The notes beneath the pieces were generated by a model. It worked only from the letters and a program-made list of their open reading frames with translations. It was not told the origin of the DNA and did not search any database. Of a stretch of 64,000 bases of DNA, positions 19,437 to 28,643 are shown piece by piece. Source of the stretch: Ruegeria profundi. Its GTDB lineage: Bacteria > Pseudomonadota > Alphaproteobacteria > Rhodobacterales > Rhodobacteraceae. The position numbers and the translations under genes were made by a program. The DNA lies in assembly GCF_001507545.1 (NCBI RefSeq), contig NZ_LQBP01000005.1, positions 186,001 through 250,000 on the forward strand, given 5' to 3'. Position 1 is the first letter of the stretch. Each line of letters opens with the position of its first letter.

Positions 19437-20350
19437 GACGGCATTCCTTTGCGCGGATCATAGCGGTGGTTTTCGCGCCACGTCTCCATGAATTGCTTTA
19501 GCTCGTCGTCAATCCGGTCCGGCATCGAAACGGTCAGTTCGATCAATTGATCACCGCGTTCGCTTGATCCGCGTTTCTTTACGCCCTTACCGCGCAGGCG
19601 CAGCGTTTTGCCACTGCTGGTTCCTGCGGGAATATTGACATTTACACCGCCATCGATGGTGGGCGCGCGGACTTTGCCGCCGAGAATGGCCTCGTCAATT
19701 GTGATTGGCAGGGTGATACGGATGTCATCGCCCAGACGTTCGAATACGGGGTGATTGGCAACCGAAACCGTGACCAGAGCGTCACCCGGTGGACCTTCGC
19801 CAAACCCTGGATCACCTTTGCCGCGCAGGCGGATGGTCTGTCCGTCCGTAATTCCGGCCGGGATTTTTACTTCGATCCGGTCGCCATCGGGCAGGGTCAG
19901 TTTCTGGCTGGCACCAAAGACTGCGTCCAGAAAGCTGATTTGCAGGGTATAGCTTCGATTGTGCCCCGGCGCGTGGAAATCACCTCTACGCTGCCCAAAG
20001 CCACCGCGTCCGCGCATGAACTCGGCAAAGATGTCTGACATATCGTCTGGGTCTGCCGCCCGTCCGCGATAAGGGTTTCCGGCAGCCTCGGCATATTCGC
20101 GATAGTATTGCTGTTGCTTACGTTCCTGACCTGACGCGTCAATCTCGCCCTTATCATACCGGGCGCGCGTTTCGGGGTCTTTCAGCAAATCATAGGCGGC
20201 GGCCGCAGCCTTGAACTTGGTTTCGGCCTCTGTATCGCCCGGTTTCAGATCAGGGTGGCAGTCTTTGGCGATGCGCCGGTAAGCTTTTTTGATTTCGGCG
20301 GCGCTGGCATCTTTGGCGACACCAAGCACGGAATAGGGATCGTCGCTCAT
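19433..20350 (-). CDS. cbpA: Curved-DNA-binding DnaJ-type co-chaperone
   Basis: A 305-aa type II J-protein. The J-domain occupies about 1-70 with HPD at 32-34, followed by a short Gly/Arg-rich linker (RGRGGFGQRRG) and two substrate-binding beta domains (from about 125). The Cys4 zinc fingers of DnaJ itself are absent. CbpA stimulates DnaK ATPase and binds curved DNA in E. coli. First gene of cbpA-cbpM; a 149-nt spacer separates it from the divergent membrane-protein gene. Confidence 0.9.
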   Translation of the reverse strand: MSDDPYSVLGVAKDASAAEIKKAYRRIAKDCHPDLKPGDTEAETKFKAAAAAYDLLKDPETRARYDKGEIDASGQERKQQQYYREYAEAAGNPYRGRAADPDDMSDIFAEFMRGRGGFGQRRGDFHAPGHNRSYTLQISFLDAVFGASQKLTLPDGDRIEVKIPAGITDGQTIRLRGKGDPGFGEGPPGDALVTVSVANHPVFERLGDDIRITLPITIDEAILGGKVRAPTIDGGVNVNIPAGTSSGKTLRLRGKGVKKRGSSERGDQLIELTVSMPDRIDDELKQFMETWRENHRYDPRKGMPS

Positions 20351-20499
20351 CTCACCTCTCGCGGGTCGGGCGGAACAGGATAGGTTTTATCATGCGATTT
20401 CACTCGTCCGAAAGGAAGAGGCATTTGAAACCGCTCGCAAAATCCTGCAAGCTTGTTAACATATGCATATTTCGAACTGTTAGTTGACGGAGATCCCCC

Positions 20500-20883
20500 A
20501 TGACGCGCAGACTCAAGTCTATTCTGGCGCTGCTGGCCGGCAATGCCATCGGGTTGTTGCTTGCTGCGCTGTTGCTGCCGGAATTTGCGGTAAAGCCAAT
20601 CTCGTTCATCGTTGTGGTGATTGTCTTCACGCTGGTGCAGTGGATCGCCGAGCCGCTGATCCTGAAACTGGGTGAGAAAAAAGCACCCGCGATCAAAGGT
20701 GGTATCGCGTTGATTGTGACATTCATCGGCCTGTTGGTGACTGATCTGGTCACGAATGGGCTGACAGTCGGTGGAATTTCCAATCTGCTGGCGGCGACGC
20801 TGTTGGTCTGGCTGGGCGCGTTGGTCGCCAGTGTTGTGCTACCGATCTATGTGTTCAAGGAACTGCGCGAGCCGAAGAAATAA
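20500..20883 (+). CDS. Small four-helix membrane protein (phage-holin-4 / DUF-type)
   Basis: A 127-aa protein with four predicted membrane segments (about 7-27, 32-52, 66-86 and 93-118) and a charged tail KELREPKK. It resembles the chromosomal phage_holin_4_2-type family widely found outside phages. Nothing nearby is phage-like, so a holin role is unlikely; function unknown. Convergent with the Cys/Met PLP enzyme gene, whose 3' end abuts its stop. Confidence 0.75.
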   Translation: MTRRLKSILALLAGNAIGLLLAALLLPEFAVKPISFIVVVIVFTLVQWIAEPLILKLGEKKAPAIKGGIALIVTFIGLLVTDLVTNGLTVGGISNLLAATLLVWLGALVASVVLPIYVFKELREPKK

Positions 20884-21981
20884 CTACAGCGCGTTCAGGC
20901 TGCCCTCGATCGCTTTCCACAGCTCTTCCAACGGTTCACAGCCCACCGACAGGCGGATGAAGGCAGGGTCAACATCATCGCCCCACCGCGCACGGCGCTC
21001 GGCTGAGCTGTGGACGCCGCCGAAGGATGTCGCGGGGCGTAGCATCGGGCAGGTGTTTATGAAGGTTTCAGCCTTTTCCTCTGACCCCAGCGTGATCGAC
21101 AGCAAGAAGCCGAAGCGCGTGGTTTGAGCCTTGGCCAGAGTGTATGATGGATCATCGGGCAGTCCAGGGTAGCGGATTTGGCCTACCGCCGGGTGCTCTG
21201 CAAACCGTTCCGCCAGAACTTGAGCGGACCCACACATGCGGTCAAACCGAACATCCAGCGTTTCAAGCCCACGATGCAGCAGCCACGCCTCATGCGGTCC
21301 GGGGATCGCGCCCGAAACTTTCCGCCATTCCTCTACCCGCTCCATGATTTGCGCATTGCGGCTGGCGACGTGACCCATCAGCAGGTCGGAATGCCCGCCC
21401 ATGGCCTTTGTGTCCGAGGCCACCACAATGTCGATACCCATATCCAGCGGCCGTTGGCCCAGTGGGGTTAGGGTCGTATTGTCGGCAATCGTAATTCCCC
21501 CCGCCGCACGCACCGCCGAGGCGATGGCGGGCAAGTCCATCATATCCATCCCAGGGTTCGAAGGGCTTTCGACAAAGACCACATCGAATCCGTCAAATCC
21601 ACCATCGGCAAACGTGGTGGTCGGGCGTTCAGTGACCAATATGCCCAGATTGAACAGGAACCTGTCGGCCAGAACCCGAGTCACGTAGTAGCCATCAGAC
21701 GGGATCAGCAGTCGCGATCCGGCCTTCACAGTTGCGAACAACGCCGCGGAAATCGCCGCCATGCCGGATGGGAAAGTCAGGCAGGGCGCGTTTTCAAGAT
21801 GGGCCAGTACATGTTCCAGATGCTGCCACGTAGGGTTGTCGACCCGGCCATAGGTGGGCAAGCCATCCGGCGCGCCGGGCAGGTGGTACATGCTGCTTTG
21901 GACAAGCGGCAGCGCCACCGGTTCACCCTGTTTCAGTGCATTGCCACGCAGATGCAGCATCTCTCCGTTCTTCGAAGTCAT
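20884..21981 (-). CDS. Cys/Met metabolism PLP-dependent lyase (cystathionine lyase-like)
   Basis: A 365-aa fold-type I PLP enzyme. Family features are TYGRVDNPTW (about 43-52), the phosphate-binding FPSGMAA (70-76), ADNTT with the ring-stacking Asp (166-170) and the PLP lysine K192 in SDTKAMGGHSD. Closest in style to cystathionine gamma-lyase/MetC-like enzymes of Roseobacters, but beta- versus gamma-lyase activity cannot be set from sequence. Its start is 3 nt after the stop of the LOG-family gene on the same strand, so they are co-transcribed. Confidence 0.82.
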   Translation of the reverse strand: MTSKNGEMLHLRGNALKQGEPVALPLVQSSMYHLPGAPDGLPTYGRVDNPTWQHLEHVLAHLENAPCLTFPSGMAAISAALFATVKAGSRLLIPSDGYYVTRVLADRFLFNLGILVTERPTTTFADGGFDGFDVVFVESPSNPGMDMMDLPAIASAVRAAGGITIADNTTLTPLGQRPLDMGIDIVVASDTKAMGGHSDLLMGHVASRNAQIMERVEEWRKVSGAIPGPHEAWLLHRGLETLDVRFDRMCGSAQVLAERFAEHPAVGQIRYPGLPDDPSYTLAKAQTTRFGFLLSITLGSEEKAETFINTCPMLRPATSFGGVHSSAERRARWGDDVDPAFIRLSVGCEPLEELWKAIEGSLNAL

Positions 21982-21984
21982 TCG

Positions 21985-22827
21985 TCAACGCCCCGGAATT
22001 TCGTCGCGGGCCGGGGCGGGGTCCCAGTTCTCGATAATGTCGACCGCCTGTTGCGCGGTGTCCACGAAACGGAACAGATCGAGATCTTCGGCCGAGATGG
22101 TGCCGGCGTCGGCCAGCGCCTCCCAATTGATGACCTTTTCCCAGAACGCGCGCCCAAACAGCAGGAAAGGTACGCGTTCCATCCGGCCAGTCTGGATCAG
22201 GGTCAGCGATTCGAAAAGCTCATCCATCGTGCCAAAGCCACCGGGAAAGATGGTGATGGCACGGGCGCGCATCAGGAAATGCATCTTGCGGACGGCGAAA
22301 TAGTGGAAATTGAAGCTCAGCTCCGGCGTCACGTAAAGGTTCGGTGCCTGTTCATGCGGCAGCACGATGTTCAACCCGATCGAGCAACCGCCCGCATCGC
22401 TTGCGCCCCGGTTTCCGGCCTCCATCACACCGGGGCCACCGCCGGTGACGATGACGTTTTCGCGGCAGCCGGTTGCATTGGATTTCTCGGTCATCAGCCG
22501 GGCGAACTCGCGCGCCTCGTCGTAATACTGCGACAGGCTGGCCAGCGTTTCGGTTCGGGCCGTGTGTTTCTGCGACGGCTCGGGAATGCGCGCCCCGCCG
22601 AACATGACGATGGTTGACGTGATCTCACGCTCGGACATGATCATCTCGGGTTTCAGTAATTCCAGTTGCAGGCGCACGGGCCGCAATTCCTCACGGCACA
22701 GGAAATCGTCATCCGCGAAGGCAAGGCGATAGGAAGATGAGCGCGTCTGCGGCGTGTCCGGAACCTCGCTCGCGGTTGAGCGGTCTGTCTGTGCGTCGCG
22801 GAAAGGGCTGAGGCGATCTTCTCTCAT
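21985..22827 (-). CDS. LOG-family TIGR00730 Rossmann-fold protein
   Basis: A 280-aa protein with the two LOG signatures GGGPGVMEAGNRGA (about 130-143) and PGGFGTMDE (about 197-205). Characterised relatives are nucleotide 5'-monophosphate nucleosidases, including cytokinin-activating phosphoribohydrolases and AMP/pyrimidine nucleosidases. An N-terminal extension of about 60 residues precedes the core, as in the longer group of the family. Upstream partner of the PLP lyase gene; divergent from the dehydratase gene with 79 nt between starts. Confidence 0.85.
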   Translation of the reverse strand: MREDRLSPFRDAQTDRSTASEVPDTPQTRSSSYRLAFADDDFLCREELRPVRLQLELLKPEMIMSEREITSTIVMFGGARIPEPSQKHTARTETLASLSQYYDEAREFARLMTEKSNATGCRENVIVTGGGPGVMEAGNRGASDAGGCSIGLNIVLPHEQAPNLYVTPELSFNFHYFAVRKMHFLMRARAITIFPGGFGTMDELFESLTLIQTGRMERVPFLLFGRAFWEKVINWEALADAGTISAEDLDLFRFVDTAQQAVDIIENWDPAPARDEIPGR

Positions 22828-22906
22828 TGGTGACAGTTCCCTGCTTGCGTGTCCCGCAAACAGCTATAGGGTTCGCGCGCAGAGCGCCAGTCACGGAAGA
22901 ACAAGA

Positions 22907-23824
22907 ATGAATTGGAAGAGTGAAATTTCAGCAGCAGCAGATCGGATTTCCGGATATGCGCAGGTGACCCCGGTTATGGAAAGCCACGCATTGGGGCTGG
23001 ACGATCCTGTCGAGATAAAGCTGGAACACATGCAACATACCGGTAGTTTCAAGGCGCGCGGGGCGTTTAACACGCTGCTTAGCCTTGATGTGCCAGAGGC
23101 GGGTGTTGTTGCGGCGTCTGGCGGCAACCATGGGGCGGCAGCAGCTTTTGCGGCGCGGGCCTTGGGATATCCGGCCAAGATTTTTGTGCCAGAGATGGCG
23201 GGGTCGTCCAAGATTGCCCTGATAAAACGGACAGGCGCTGATCTGAGTGTTGTCCAGGGCGAATACGCAAATGCGCTGACCGAAGCACAGGCCCATGAAA
23301 AGGCAACAGGCGCGATGCAGATTCATGCATACGATGCACCGGCAACCGTGGCCGGGCAGGGCACCTGTTTCGCTGAGTGGGAGGCGCAAGGGCTTCAGGC
23401 GGATACCGTGCTGGTCGCTGTAGGCGGCGGGGGTCTGATCTCGGGCGCGCTGGCGTGGTTGCAGGGCGCGCGCAAGGTTGTGGCGGTTGAGCCTGAAACC
23501 TCGTGCGCGCTGAACGCTGCTTTGCAAGCAGGAGAGCCGGTAGATGTTTCCGTCTCGGGCATCGCAGCCAATGCGCTGGGCGCGCGGCGGATCGGGTCAA
23601 TCTGCTTTGGATTGGCGCAGGGGATGACCTCAGTTCTGGTAACTGACGAGGCCATCGCCGAGGCCCAGAAGTTGCTGTGGCGGGCACATCGAATTCTGGT
23701 GGAACCCGCGGGGGCCACGGCCCTGGCCGCGTTGATGTCGGGGGCTTATCAGCCCGCAAACGGGGAACGTGTGGCGGTGCTGGTTTGCGGTGGCAATATC
23801 TCACCCGACCCGCTGAGCGACTGA
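22907..23824 (+). CDS. Threonine/serine dehydratase family protein
   Basis: A 305-aa fold-type II PLP enzyme: the PLP lysine K49 lies in HTGSFKARGAFN, SGGNHGAAAA binds the cofactor carboxylate, and GGGGLISG binds its phosphate. There is no C-terminal regulatory ACT domain, so it is of the catabolic/serine-racemase-like short type. Likely reaction is deamination of threonine or serine to the 2-oxo acid. The ATG at 22907 follows GGAAG and gives the normal start; an extension to 22754 overlaps the divergent gene and looks non-coding. Confidence 0.82.
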   Translation: MNWKSEISAAADRISGYAQVTPVMESHALGLDDPVEIKLEHMQHTGSFKARGAFNTLLSLDVPEAGVVAASGGNHGAAAAFAARALGYPAKIFVPEMAGSSKIALIKRTGADLSVVQGEYANALTEAQAHEKATGAMQIHAYDAPATVAGQGTCFAEWEAQGLQADTVLVAVGGGGLISGALAWLQGARKVVAVEPETSCALNAALQAGEPVDVSVSGIAANALGARRIGSICFGLAQGMTSVLVTDEAIAEAQKLLWRAHRILVEPAGATALAALMSGAYQPANGERVAVLVCGGNISPDPLSD

Positions 23825-23932
23825 ATCCGCACGCATCAGCCGCAAAGCACGCGTTCAGCGTCGCATTGCGGCCAGTCCTTCGCTTGCGTATAGGCAACAC
23901 CAACGTGAACAGATTCTGCAGGGAGCCGCCAA

Positions 23933-24760
23933 ATGTCCAACGCGCAACTGGAAGCCGCCATCGAAGCCGCCTGGGAGGCGCGCGATACGATCACCCCCGC
24001 CACCACTGGGGAACAGCGTGAAGCAATCGAAGATACGCTGAACGCGCTGGACAGCGGGTCGCTGCGCGTGGCCGAGAAATTGGACAACGGCGACTGGCAC
24101 GTAAATCAGTGGGCCAAGAAGGCGGTTCTGTTGGGCTTTCGCATCAAGGACATGGAAATCCAATCAGGTGGTCCGCAGGATGGCGGCTGGTGGGACAAGG
24201 TGGACAGCAAGTTCGCCGGTTGGGGTGAAAACCAGTGGCGCGCTGCAGGCTTCCGCGCCGTGCCGAACTGCGTGGTGCGCAAATCGGCCTTTATCGCGCC
24301 GGGCGTGGTGCTGATGCCCTCGTTTGTGAACTTGGGTGCTTATGTCGACGAAGGGACCATGGTCGATACCTGGGCCACCGTTGGCTCCTGTGCTCAGATC
24401 GGGAAGAACGTGCACCTGTCGGGTGGCGTCGGCATCGGTGGTGTGCTTGAGCCGATGCAGGCCGGTCCGACCATCATCGAAGACAACTGCTTTATCGGTG
24501 CCCGGTCCGAAGTGGTCGAAGGCTGTATCGTCCGCGAAGGCTCGGTTCTGGGTATGGGCGTCTTTATCGGCAAGTCAACCAAGATCGTCGACCGCGAAAC
24601 CGGTGAAGTCACGTATGGTGAAGTGCCGCCCTACTCGGTTGTTGTTGCAGGTTCGATGCCGTCCAAGAACAACATCAGCCTTTATTGCGCCGTGATCGTG
24701 AAGCGGGTGGACGAAAAGACGCGTTCAAAAACCGCCATCAACGATTTGCTGCGCGACTAA
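23933..24760 (+). CDS. dapD: Tetrahydrodipicolinate N-succinyltransferase
   Basis: Succinylates tetrahydrodipicolinate in the lysine/meso-DAP pathway using succinyl-CoA. The 275-aa product has the alpha-helical N-terminal domain (to about 105) and then left-handed beta-helix hexapeptide repeats such as [15 protein letters not shown], ending with the usual C-terminal strand region. Preceded by AGGGAG. It starts a regional set that also contains dapE about 2.1 kb downstream. A terminator follows directly. Confidence 0.96.
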   Translation: MSNAQLEAAIEAAWEARDTITPATTGEQREAIEDTLNALDSGSLRVAEKLDNGDWHVNQWAKKAVLLGFRIKDMEIQSGGPQDGGWWDKVDSKFAGWGENQWRAAGFRAVPNCVVRKSAFIAPGVVLMPSFVNLGAYVDEGTMVDTWATVGSCAQIGKNVHLSGGVGIGGVLEPMQAGPTIIEDNCFIGARSEVVEGCIVREGSVLGMGVFIGKSTKIVDRETGEVTYGEVPPYSVVVAGSMPSKNNISLYCAVIVKRVDEKTRSKTAINDLLRD

Positions 24761-24781
24761 GCCCAGAGCGTTCAGGAATCG

Positions 24782-24813
24782 GGGCTGTAGCCGTGCGCTA
24801 CGGCCCTTTTTTA
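24782..24813 (+). terminator. Intrinsic terminator after dapD
   Basis: GGGCTGTAGC (24782-24791) pairs with GCTACGGCCC (24797-24806), a 10-bp stem with one G-U pair and a 5-nt loop, followed by six T. It lies 22 nt after the dapD stop and 8 nt before the convergent cupin gene ends. Confidence 0.88.
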
Positions 24814-24820
24814 TGCGTCT

Positions 24821-25156
24821 CTATCCTTTTATCGGATAGCGGTCAGCCTCTTCAAACGCATCAATGACCCGCGTGCCGGCCTTGATCCTTCCGCCATGTT
24901 CAACGCCGGACGGAATCGAATAGCTGTCGCCCGGGCGATAGGTTTTGGTCACTCCGCCGATGGTCAATTCAACCTCCCCTTCGATCACGGTGCCCCATTG
25001 CGCCTTGTGCGCATGCGCGGGCAGTTCGAAATCCTTCAGGAAGGTAAAGAATGCGACCAGACCGACATCCGAACGGATCACCGCAGTTTGCACCGTATCC
25101 TCAGGGAAAGGCACGTCGAGGCTGGGAAACTGGGTGATGAAATCCGGAAAGGGCAT
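24821..25156 (-). CDS. Small cupin-domain protein
   Basis: A 111-aa single cupin: motif 1 around LPAHAHKAQWGTVIEGEVEL (two His and a downstream position) and motif 2 around PGDSYSIPSGVEHGG with its own His, enough for one metal site. Substrate unknown; such small cupins include sugar- or auxin-binding-like and regulatory types. The ATG at 25156 (MPFPDFITQF) was chosen over a longer frame to 25222 that reads as non-homologous leader. Divergent from the small hypothetical gene at 25270. Confidence 0.8.
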   Translation of the reverse strand: MPFPDFITQFPSLDVPFPEDTVQTAVIRSDVGLVAFFTFLKDFELPAHAHKAQWGTVIEGEVELTIGGVTKTYRPGDSYSIPSGVEHGGRIKAGTRVIDAFEEADRYPIKG

Positions 25157-25269
25157 GGAAACGTCCTGTTTGGTTCGAGGTTGCTTTGCTGGCACTATGG
25201 CGTCGAAGCTGCGGCCCCGCAATTCCCGACTGCTTGACCGGGGGCGGACGCGCGGATATGGCCCCCTGC

Positions 25270-25614
25270 ATGGAAAAGCAAAAGAAACCTTCCCGTCAGC
25301 AAGTCTATACCCTGCTGGTACAGATCGGTCGCAAAGAGGGCGATGGCCTGCCCGAAGGCGCGACCGGGGCGGCGTTGATGTGTTTCGCCAGCGGCGTCGA
25401 TGAGGCCGAGGCCGTGCGCGAAACGGTGGCGATCCTCAAGCAAGCCGACACCGCACCGCTTGATGTGACAGGGTATGGCACCCTGGCTGAACGCGAAGCG
25501 CAGGGGCATGACATCGATCCTGATGAGCGGGCACTGATGCAGCGGGCGTTGGACGAGAACGCAGTTATCGTTGCGCAGATGACGCCGTTTTACGGGGATG
25601 AGGCACAGGCCTAG
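25270..25614 (+). CDS. Conserved hypothetical protein (114 aa)
   Basis: Unrecognised. The product begins [20 protein letters not shown] and is acidic, soluble and mostly helical by composition, with no signal peptide or motif. An ATG at 25258 would add four residues. Its codon use matches its neighbours. It shares 4 nt with the 3' end of the receptor-like gene on the opposite strand, and its start is 113 nt from the divergent cupin gene. Confidence 0.65.
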   Translation: MEKQKKPSRQQVYTLLVQIGRKEGDGLPEGATGAALMCFASGVDEAEAVRETVAILKQADTAPLDVTGYGTLAEREAQGHDIDPDERALMQRALDENAVIVAQMTPFYGDEAQA

Positions 25615-26669
25615 TTCCGCGCCCCGAACCATTTGCGGTAAATCTCTTCATAGGTTCCGTCTTCACGCAGCGACAGCAACGCCTGATTGACGTCCTCGAC
25701 CAGGGGCGATCCGGTTGGGAAGGCGATCCCATAGCTTTCGCGTAGAAAAACACCACCGGTCATCGTGGCGATCCGGCGCCCCTCGTGCGCGGCGTAATAG
25801 GACAGGATCGGCGCGTCGAAGACCACGGCGTCCAGATCTTTGTCCTCGAAAGCGGCCAGCAATTCTTCGAGGCCGGGATATCCGGTGAACTCGATCTCGC
25901 GCCGGTTCAGGAAGTTTGCCGCGGTTGAGTCCGAGATCGTGCCGACCTGTTTGCCGTACAGGTCGTTCACGGAATTCACACTACCGCTGATCGCGTCCAC
26001 CGTCATGACCGAGGTGATCCGCGCGGTAAAAACCGACACGATAAACAGCGACGACACCACAAGGATAACACCCAGCAGGCGGCCAAACGGAGTGCGCGGC
26101 ATGCGTTCCTCGAACCCGCCATTCACCACAAGATTCAAAGCCCACCAGAACGAGGGGAACCACGCCTCATCCAGCTTTCGGTCAAAGTAAGGCTGTGCCC
26201 TGCGTTCGAACATCCACATCAACATGCCGCCGCCCAGCAGGATGGCAAAAGCCAGGCCGATGGCGATGAACAATTCGCGTGACAACAGCGCCTGCAGCAG
26301 GGAAGGCCGCCGTGCGGCTTCGGACGGGACCATGATCTGCAAGCCGGCCTCAAAAATCGGTTGGCTGAAATCCATCTGTGTCTCACGCGCGGCGGTAATC
26401 GAAATATTGGCGATGGCAAGATCGGCGGACCCCTGTCGCACCGCGTCCAGCATGTCACCGAACCCTTCGACCCTGTTCACTGCAAAGTCCCAGTCTAGCG
26501 CCTGTGCCAGCACTGTGAGCAAGTCTATGGAAAACCCGGCCTGAGCCCCGTCTTCGACATAAGAGAACGGAGTGCGGGTCACCGTAGCGACATTCAGTGT
26601 CTGCGCCTGGCCTTGCAGTGCAAAAACAGTGCAAGCCAAGCAGATCAAGGCAAAAAGGGCGCGTTTCAT
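25611..26669 (-). CDS. Bacterial ionotropic glutamate receptor-like channel
   Basis: A 352-aa protein in which a periplasmic amino-acid-binding domain is split by a pore module, the GluR0/iGluR design. Order: signal peptide (1-22), lobe 1 (24-125, with [15 protein letters not shown] at 91-105, the ligand-carboxylate Arg region), TM1 (about 132-154), pore loop (about 170-190, [18 protein letters not shown]), TM2 (about 195-216) and the motif [12 protein letters not shown] (213-224), which resembles the SYTANLAAFLTV gate of animal receptors. Lobe 2 (about 238-350) has D285 in DAVVFDAP at the amino-group contact position. The TVGYG filter of potassium-selective GluR0 is not present, so selectivity is open. 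An ordinary transporter binding protein would have no internal TM pair. Confidence 0.85.
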   Translation of the reverse strand: MKRALFALICLACTVFALQGQAQTLNVATVTRTPFSYVEDGAQAGFSIDLLTVLAQALDWDFAVNRVEGFGDMLDAVRQGSADLAIANISITAARETQMDFSQPIFEAGLQIMVPSEAARRPSLLQALLSRELFIAIGLAFAILLGGGMLMWMFERRAQPYFDRKLDEAWFPSFWWALNLVVNGGFEERMPRTPFGRLLGVILVVSSLFIVSVFTARITSVMTVDAISGSVNSVNDLYGKQVGTISDSTAANFLNRREIEFTGYPGLEELLAAFEDKDLDAVVFDAPILSYYAAHEGRRIATMTGGVFLRESYGIAFPTGSPLVEDVNQALLSLREDGTYEEIYRKWFGARN

Positions 26670-26877
26670 AGTCAGTTACCTGTTTCGCGCGGCTCTAACG
26701 CAAATGTGAACGTTGCGGCAAGGTGGTCGCGGGGTAAAGGCCCGTGTTTTATTGGTGTGTTAAATTGCAAGAAGGGAAAAAAAGCCTTTGGATTTGAGGG
26801 TGCAGGGGTTGGCAATCGGGCCAATTCGTTGAATCTGTGCGCGAACCAGCGTGCATATGAAACAAAGAGGCGCGATC

Positions 26878-28017
26878 ATGACCGATCCTGTTCAACTGAC
26901 TGCGGACCTGATCCGTTGCCCATCGGTCACACCCGAGGAAGGCGGCGCTTTGGTTTTGCTGGAAAATATTCTGGGTGCGGCCGGGTTTGAGTGTACCCGC
27001 GTTGACCGTGGCGGCATCAGTAACCTGTTCGCGCGCTGGGGTGAAAAAGGACATGCGCGCAGTTTTGGGTTCAATGGCCACACCGATGTTGTGCCAGTTG
27101 GGGATGACGCCGCCTGGACCATGCCGCCTTTCGGGGCGAAAATCCGCGATGGTGTGATGTTTGGGCGGGGGACCACCGATATGAAATCCGGCGTGGCGGC
27201 TTTTGTTGCCGCGGCTGTCGATTTCGTCCGCGACACGCCGCCGGATGGTGCGGTCATTCTGACGATCACCGGCGATGAGGAAGGTGACGCCATAGATGGC
27301 ACAACTGCGCTGCTGGACTACATGGACAGCACGAATGAACGCATGTCCGTCTGTTTGGTGGGCGAGCCGACCTGCCCCAATACGATGGGTGAGATGATGA
27401 AGATCGGGCGGCGCGGTTCAATGACCGCGTGGTTCACGGTAACGGGCGTACAAGGTCATTCTGCCTATCCGCATAGGGCCAAGAACCCCCTGCCTGCCAT
27501 GGCGCAGTTGATGCACCAGTTGGCCAGTCACAGGTTGGATCAGGGCTCGGATCATTTCGATGCTTCGACATTGGCTGTTGTGACGGTCGACACCGGAAAC
27601 ACGGCAACCAACGTGATCCCAGCGCAATGCCGTGGGACAGTGAATATCCGTTTCAACGATCTTCATTCCGGAGCAAGCCTGAGTGAGTGGCTGCAGGCCG
27701 AGGCGACCGCTGTCGCCAAGGCTCATGACGTTGAGATTGACGTAAAGATAAAGATCTCGGGCGAAAGCTTTCTGACCCCGCCCGGCCCGCTGTCCGATCT
27801 TGTGGCGCAGGCGGTTGAGGCGGAAACCGGTATCCGGCCCGAACTCTCCACCACGGGCGGCACCTCGGATGCGCGCTTTGTGAAAAACCACTGCCCGGTG
27901 GTCGAGTTCGGATTGGTTGGCAAGACAATGCATCAGGTGGATGAATGCGTTGAAGTGGCCCAGATCGAGCAGCTCAAGGCGATCTACACGCGTATTCTGC
28001 GGGACTATTTCGCCTGA
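26878..28017 (+). CDS. dapE: Succinyl-diaminopimelate desuccinylase
   Basis: Zinc hydrolase of 379 aa (M20 family) releasing LL-diaminopimelate and succinate. The metal motifs FNGHTDVVP (about 64-72), [10 protein letters not shown] and the catalytic-Glu region TGDEEGDA are all visible, with the dimerisation domain in the middle and TGGTSDARF near the C-terminus. The ATG at 26878 ([17 protein letters not shown]) gives the standard N-terminus. The stop is 3 nt before the DUF2064 gene, so the two are cotranscribed. Confidence 0.95.
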   Translation: MTDPVQLTADLIRCPSVTPEEGGALVLLENILGAAGFECTRVDRGGISNLFARWGEKGHARSFGFNGHTDVVPVGDDAAWTMPPFGAKIRDGVMFGRGTTDMKSGVAAFVAAAVDFVRDTPPDGAVILTITGDEEGDAIDGTTALLDYMDSTNERMSVCLVGEPTCPNTMGEMMKIGRRGSMTAWFTVTGVQGHSAYPHRAKNPLPAMAQLMHQLASHRLDQGSDHFDASTLAVVTVDTGNTATNVIPAQCRGTVNIRFNDLHSGASLSEWLQAEATAVAKAHDVEIDVKIKISGESFLTPPGPLSDLVAQAVEAETGIRPELSTTGGTSDARFVKNHCPVVEFGLVGKTMHQVDECVEVAQIEQLKAIYTRILRDYFA

Positions 28018-28020
28018 ACC

Positions 28021-28596
28021 ATGCAGCGCACTCTGGTCATCATGGTGAAAGAGCCGCGTCCGGGCCGTGTCAAAACGCGCTTGGGCCGCGATATCGGAAT
28101 GGTTGGTGCAGCGTGGTGGTTTCGTCATCAGACGCGCACGCTGATCCGACGGCTGCGTGACCCGCGCTGGAAAATCGTGTTGGCGGTGTCGCCGGATCAC
28201 GAGGGGCTGACCAGCCGTATCTGGCCCGTTGACCTACGTCGCGCAGCGCAGGGCAGCGGTGATCTGGGTGATCGTATGCGGCGGATGTTGCGGGGCATGC
28301 CAAAAGGTCCCGTTTGCCTGATCGGAGCGGACATTCCTGGCATAACGCGCGGACATATCGCCCAGGCGTTCAAGGCTTTGGGCAGGGAACAGATGGTGTT
28401 CGGCCCCGCGCCGGACGGGGGGTATTGGCTGATTGGTGCACAGCGATACGGTGCGTTGCCTTCAAGCTTGTTCAATAAGGTCCGCTGGTCGACCGAGAAT
28501 GCTCTGGCCGACACGCTAGCGTCGGTTCCGGGTACGCGTGTAGCCTTGCTGGATCAGTTGCGCGATGTCGACACGGTTGCCGATCTTAGGCACTGA
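28021..28596 (+). CDS. TIGR04282 / DUF2064 glycosyltransferase-like protein
   Basis: A 191-aa GT-A-like protein with the family N-terminus MVKEPRPGRVKTRLG, the middle block LIGADIPGIT and the later GPAPDGGYWLIG. Similar to CobY/MobA-type nucleotidyl-binding folds; annotated relatives are of unproven activity. It follows dapE by 3 nt and is 47 nt from rnr, on the same strand. Confidence 0.8.
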   Translation: MQRTLVIMVKEPRPGRVKTRLGRDIGMVGAAWWFRHQTRTLIRRLRDPRWKIVLAVSPDHEGLTSRIWPVDLRRAAQGSGDLGDRMRRMLRGMPKGPVCLIGADIPGITRGHIAQAFKALGREQMVFGPAPDGGYWLIGAQRYGALPSSLFNKVRWSTENALADTLASVPGTRVALLDQLRDVDTVADLRH

Positions 28597-28643
28597 TCCT
28601 TTTTGGTCATGACGCGGTCGCGTCCCCGTGCTAGGCCGGAATT

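Noticed and set aside
20500..20883. Prophage holin
   Set aside because: The four-TM protein resembles the chromosomal holin-like family, but no phage genes, attachment site or repeats are near.
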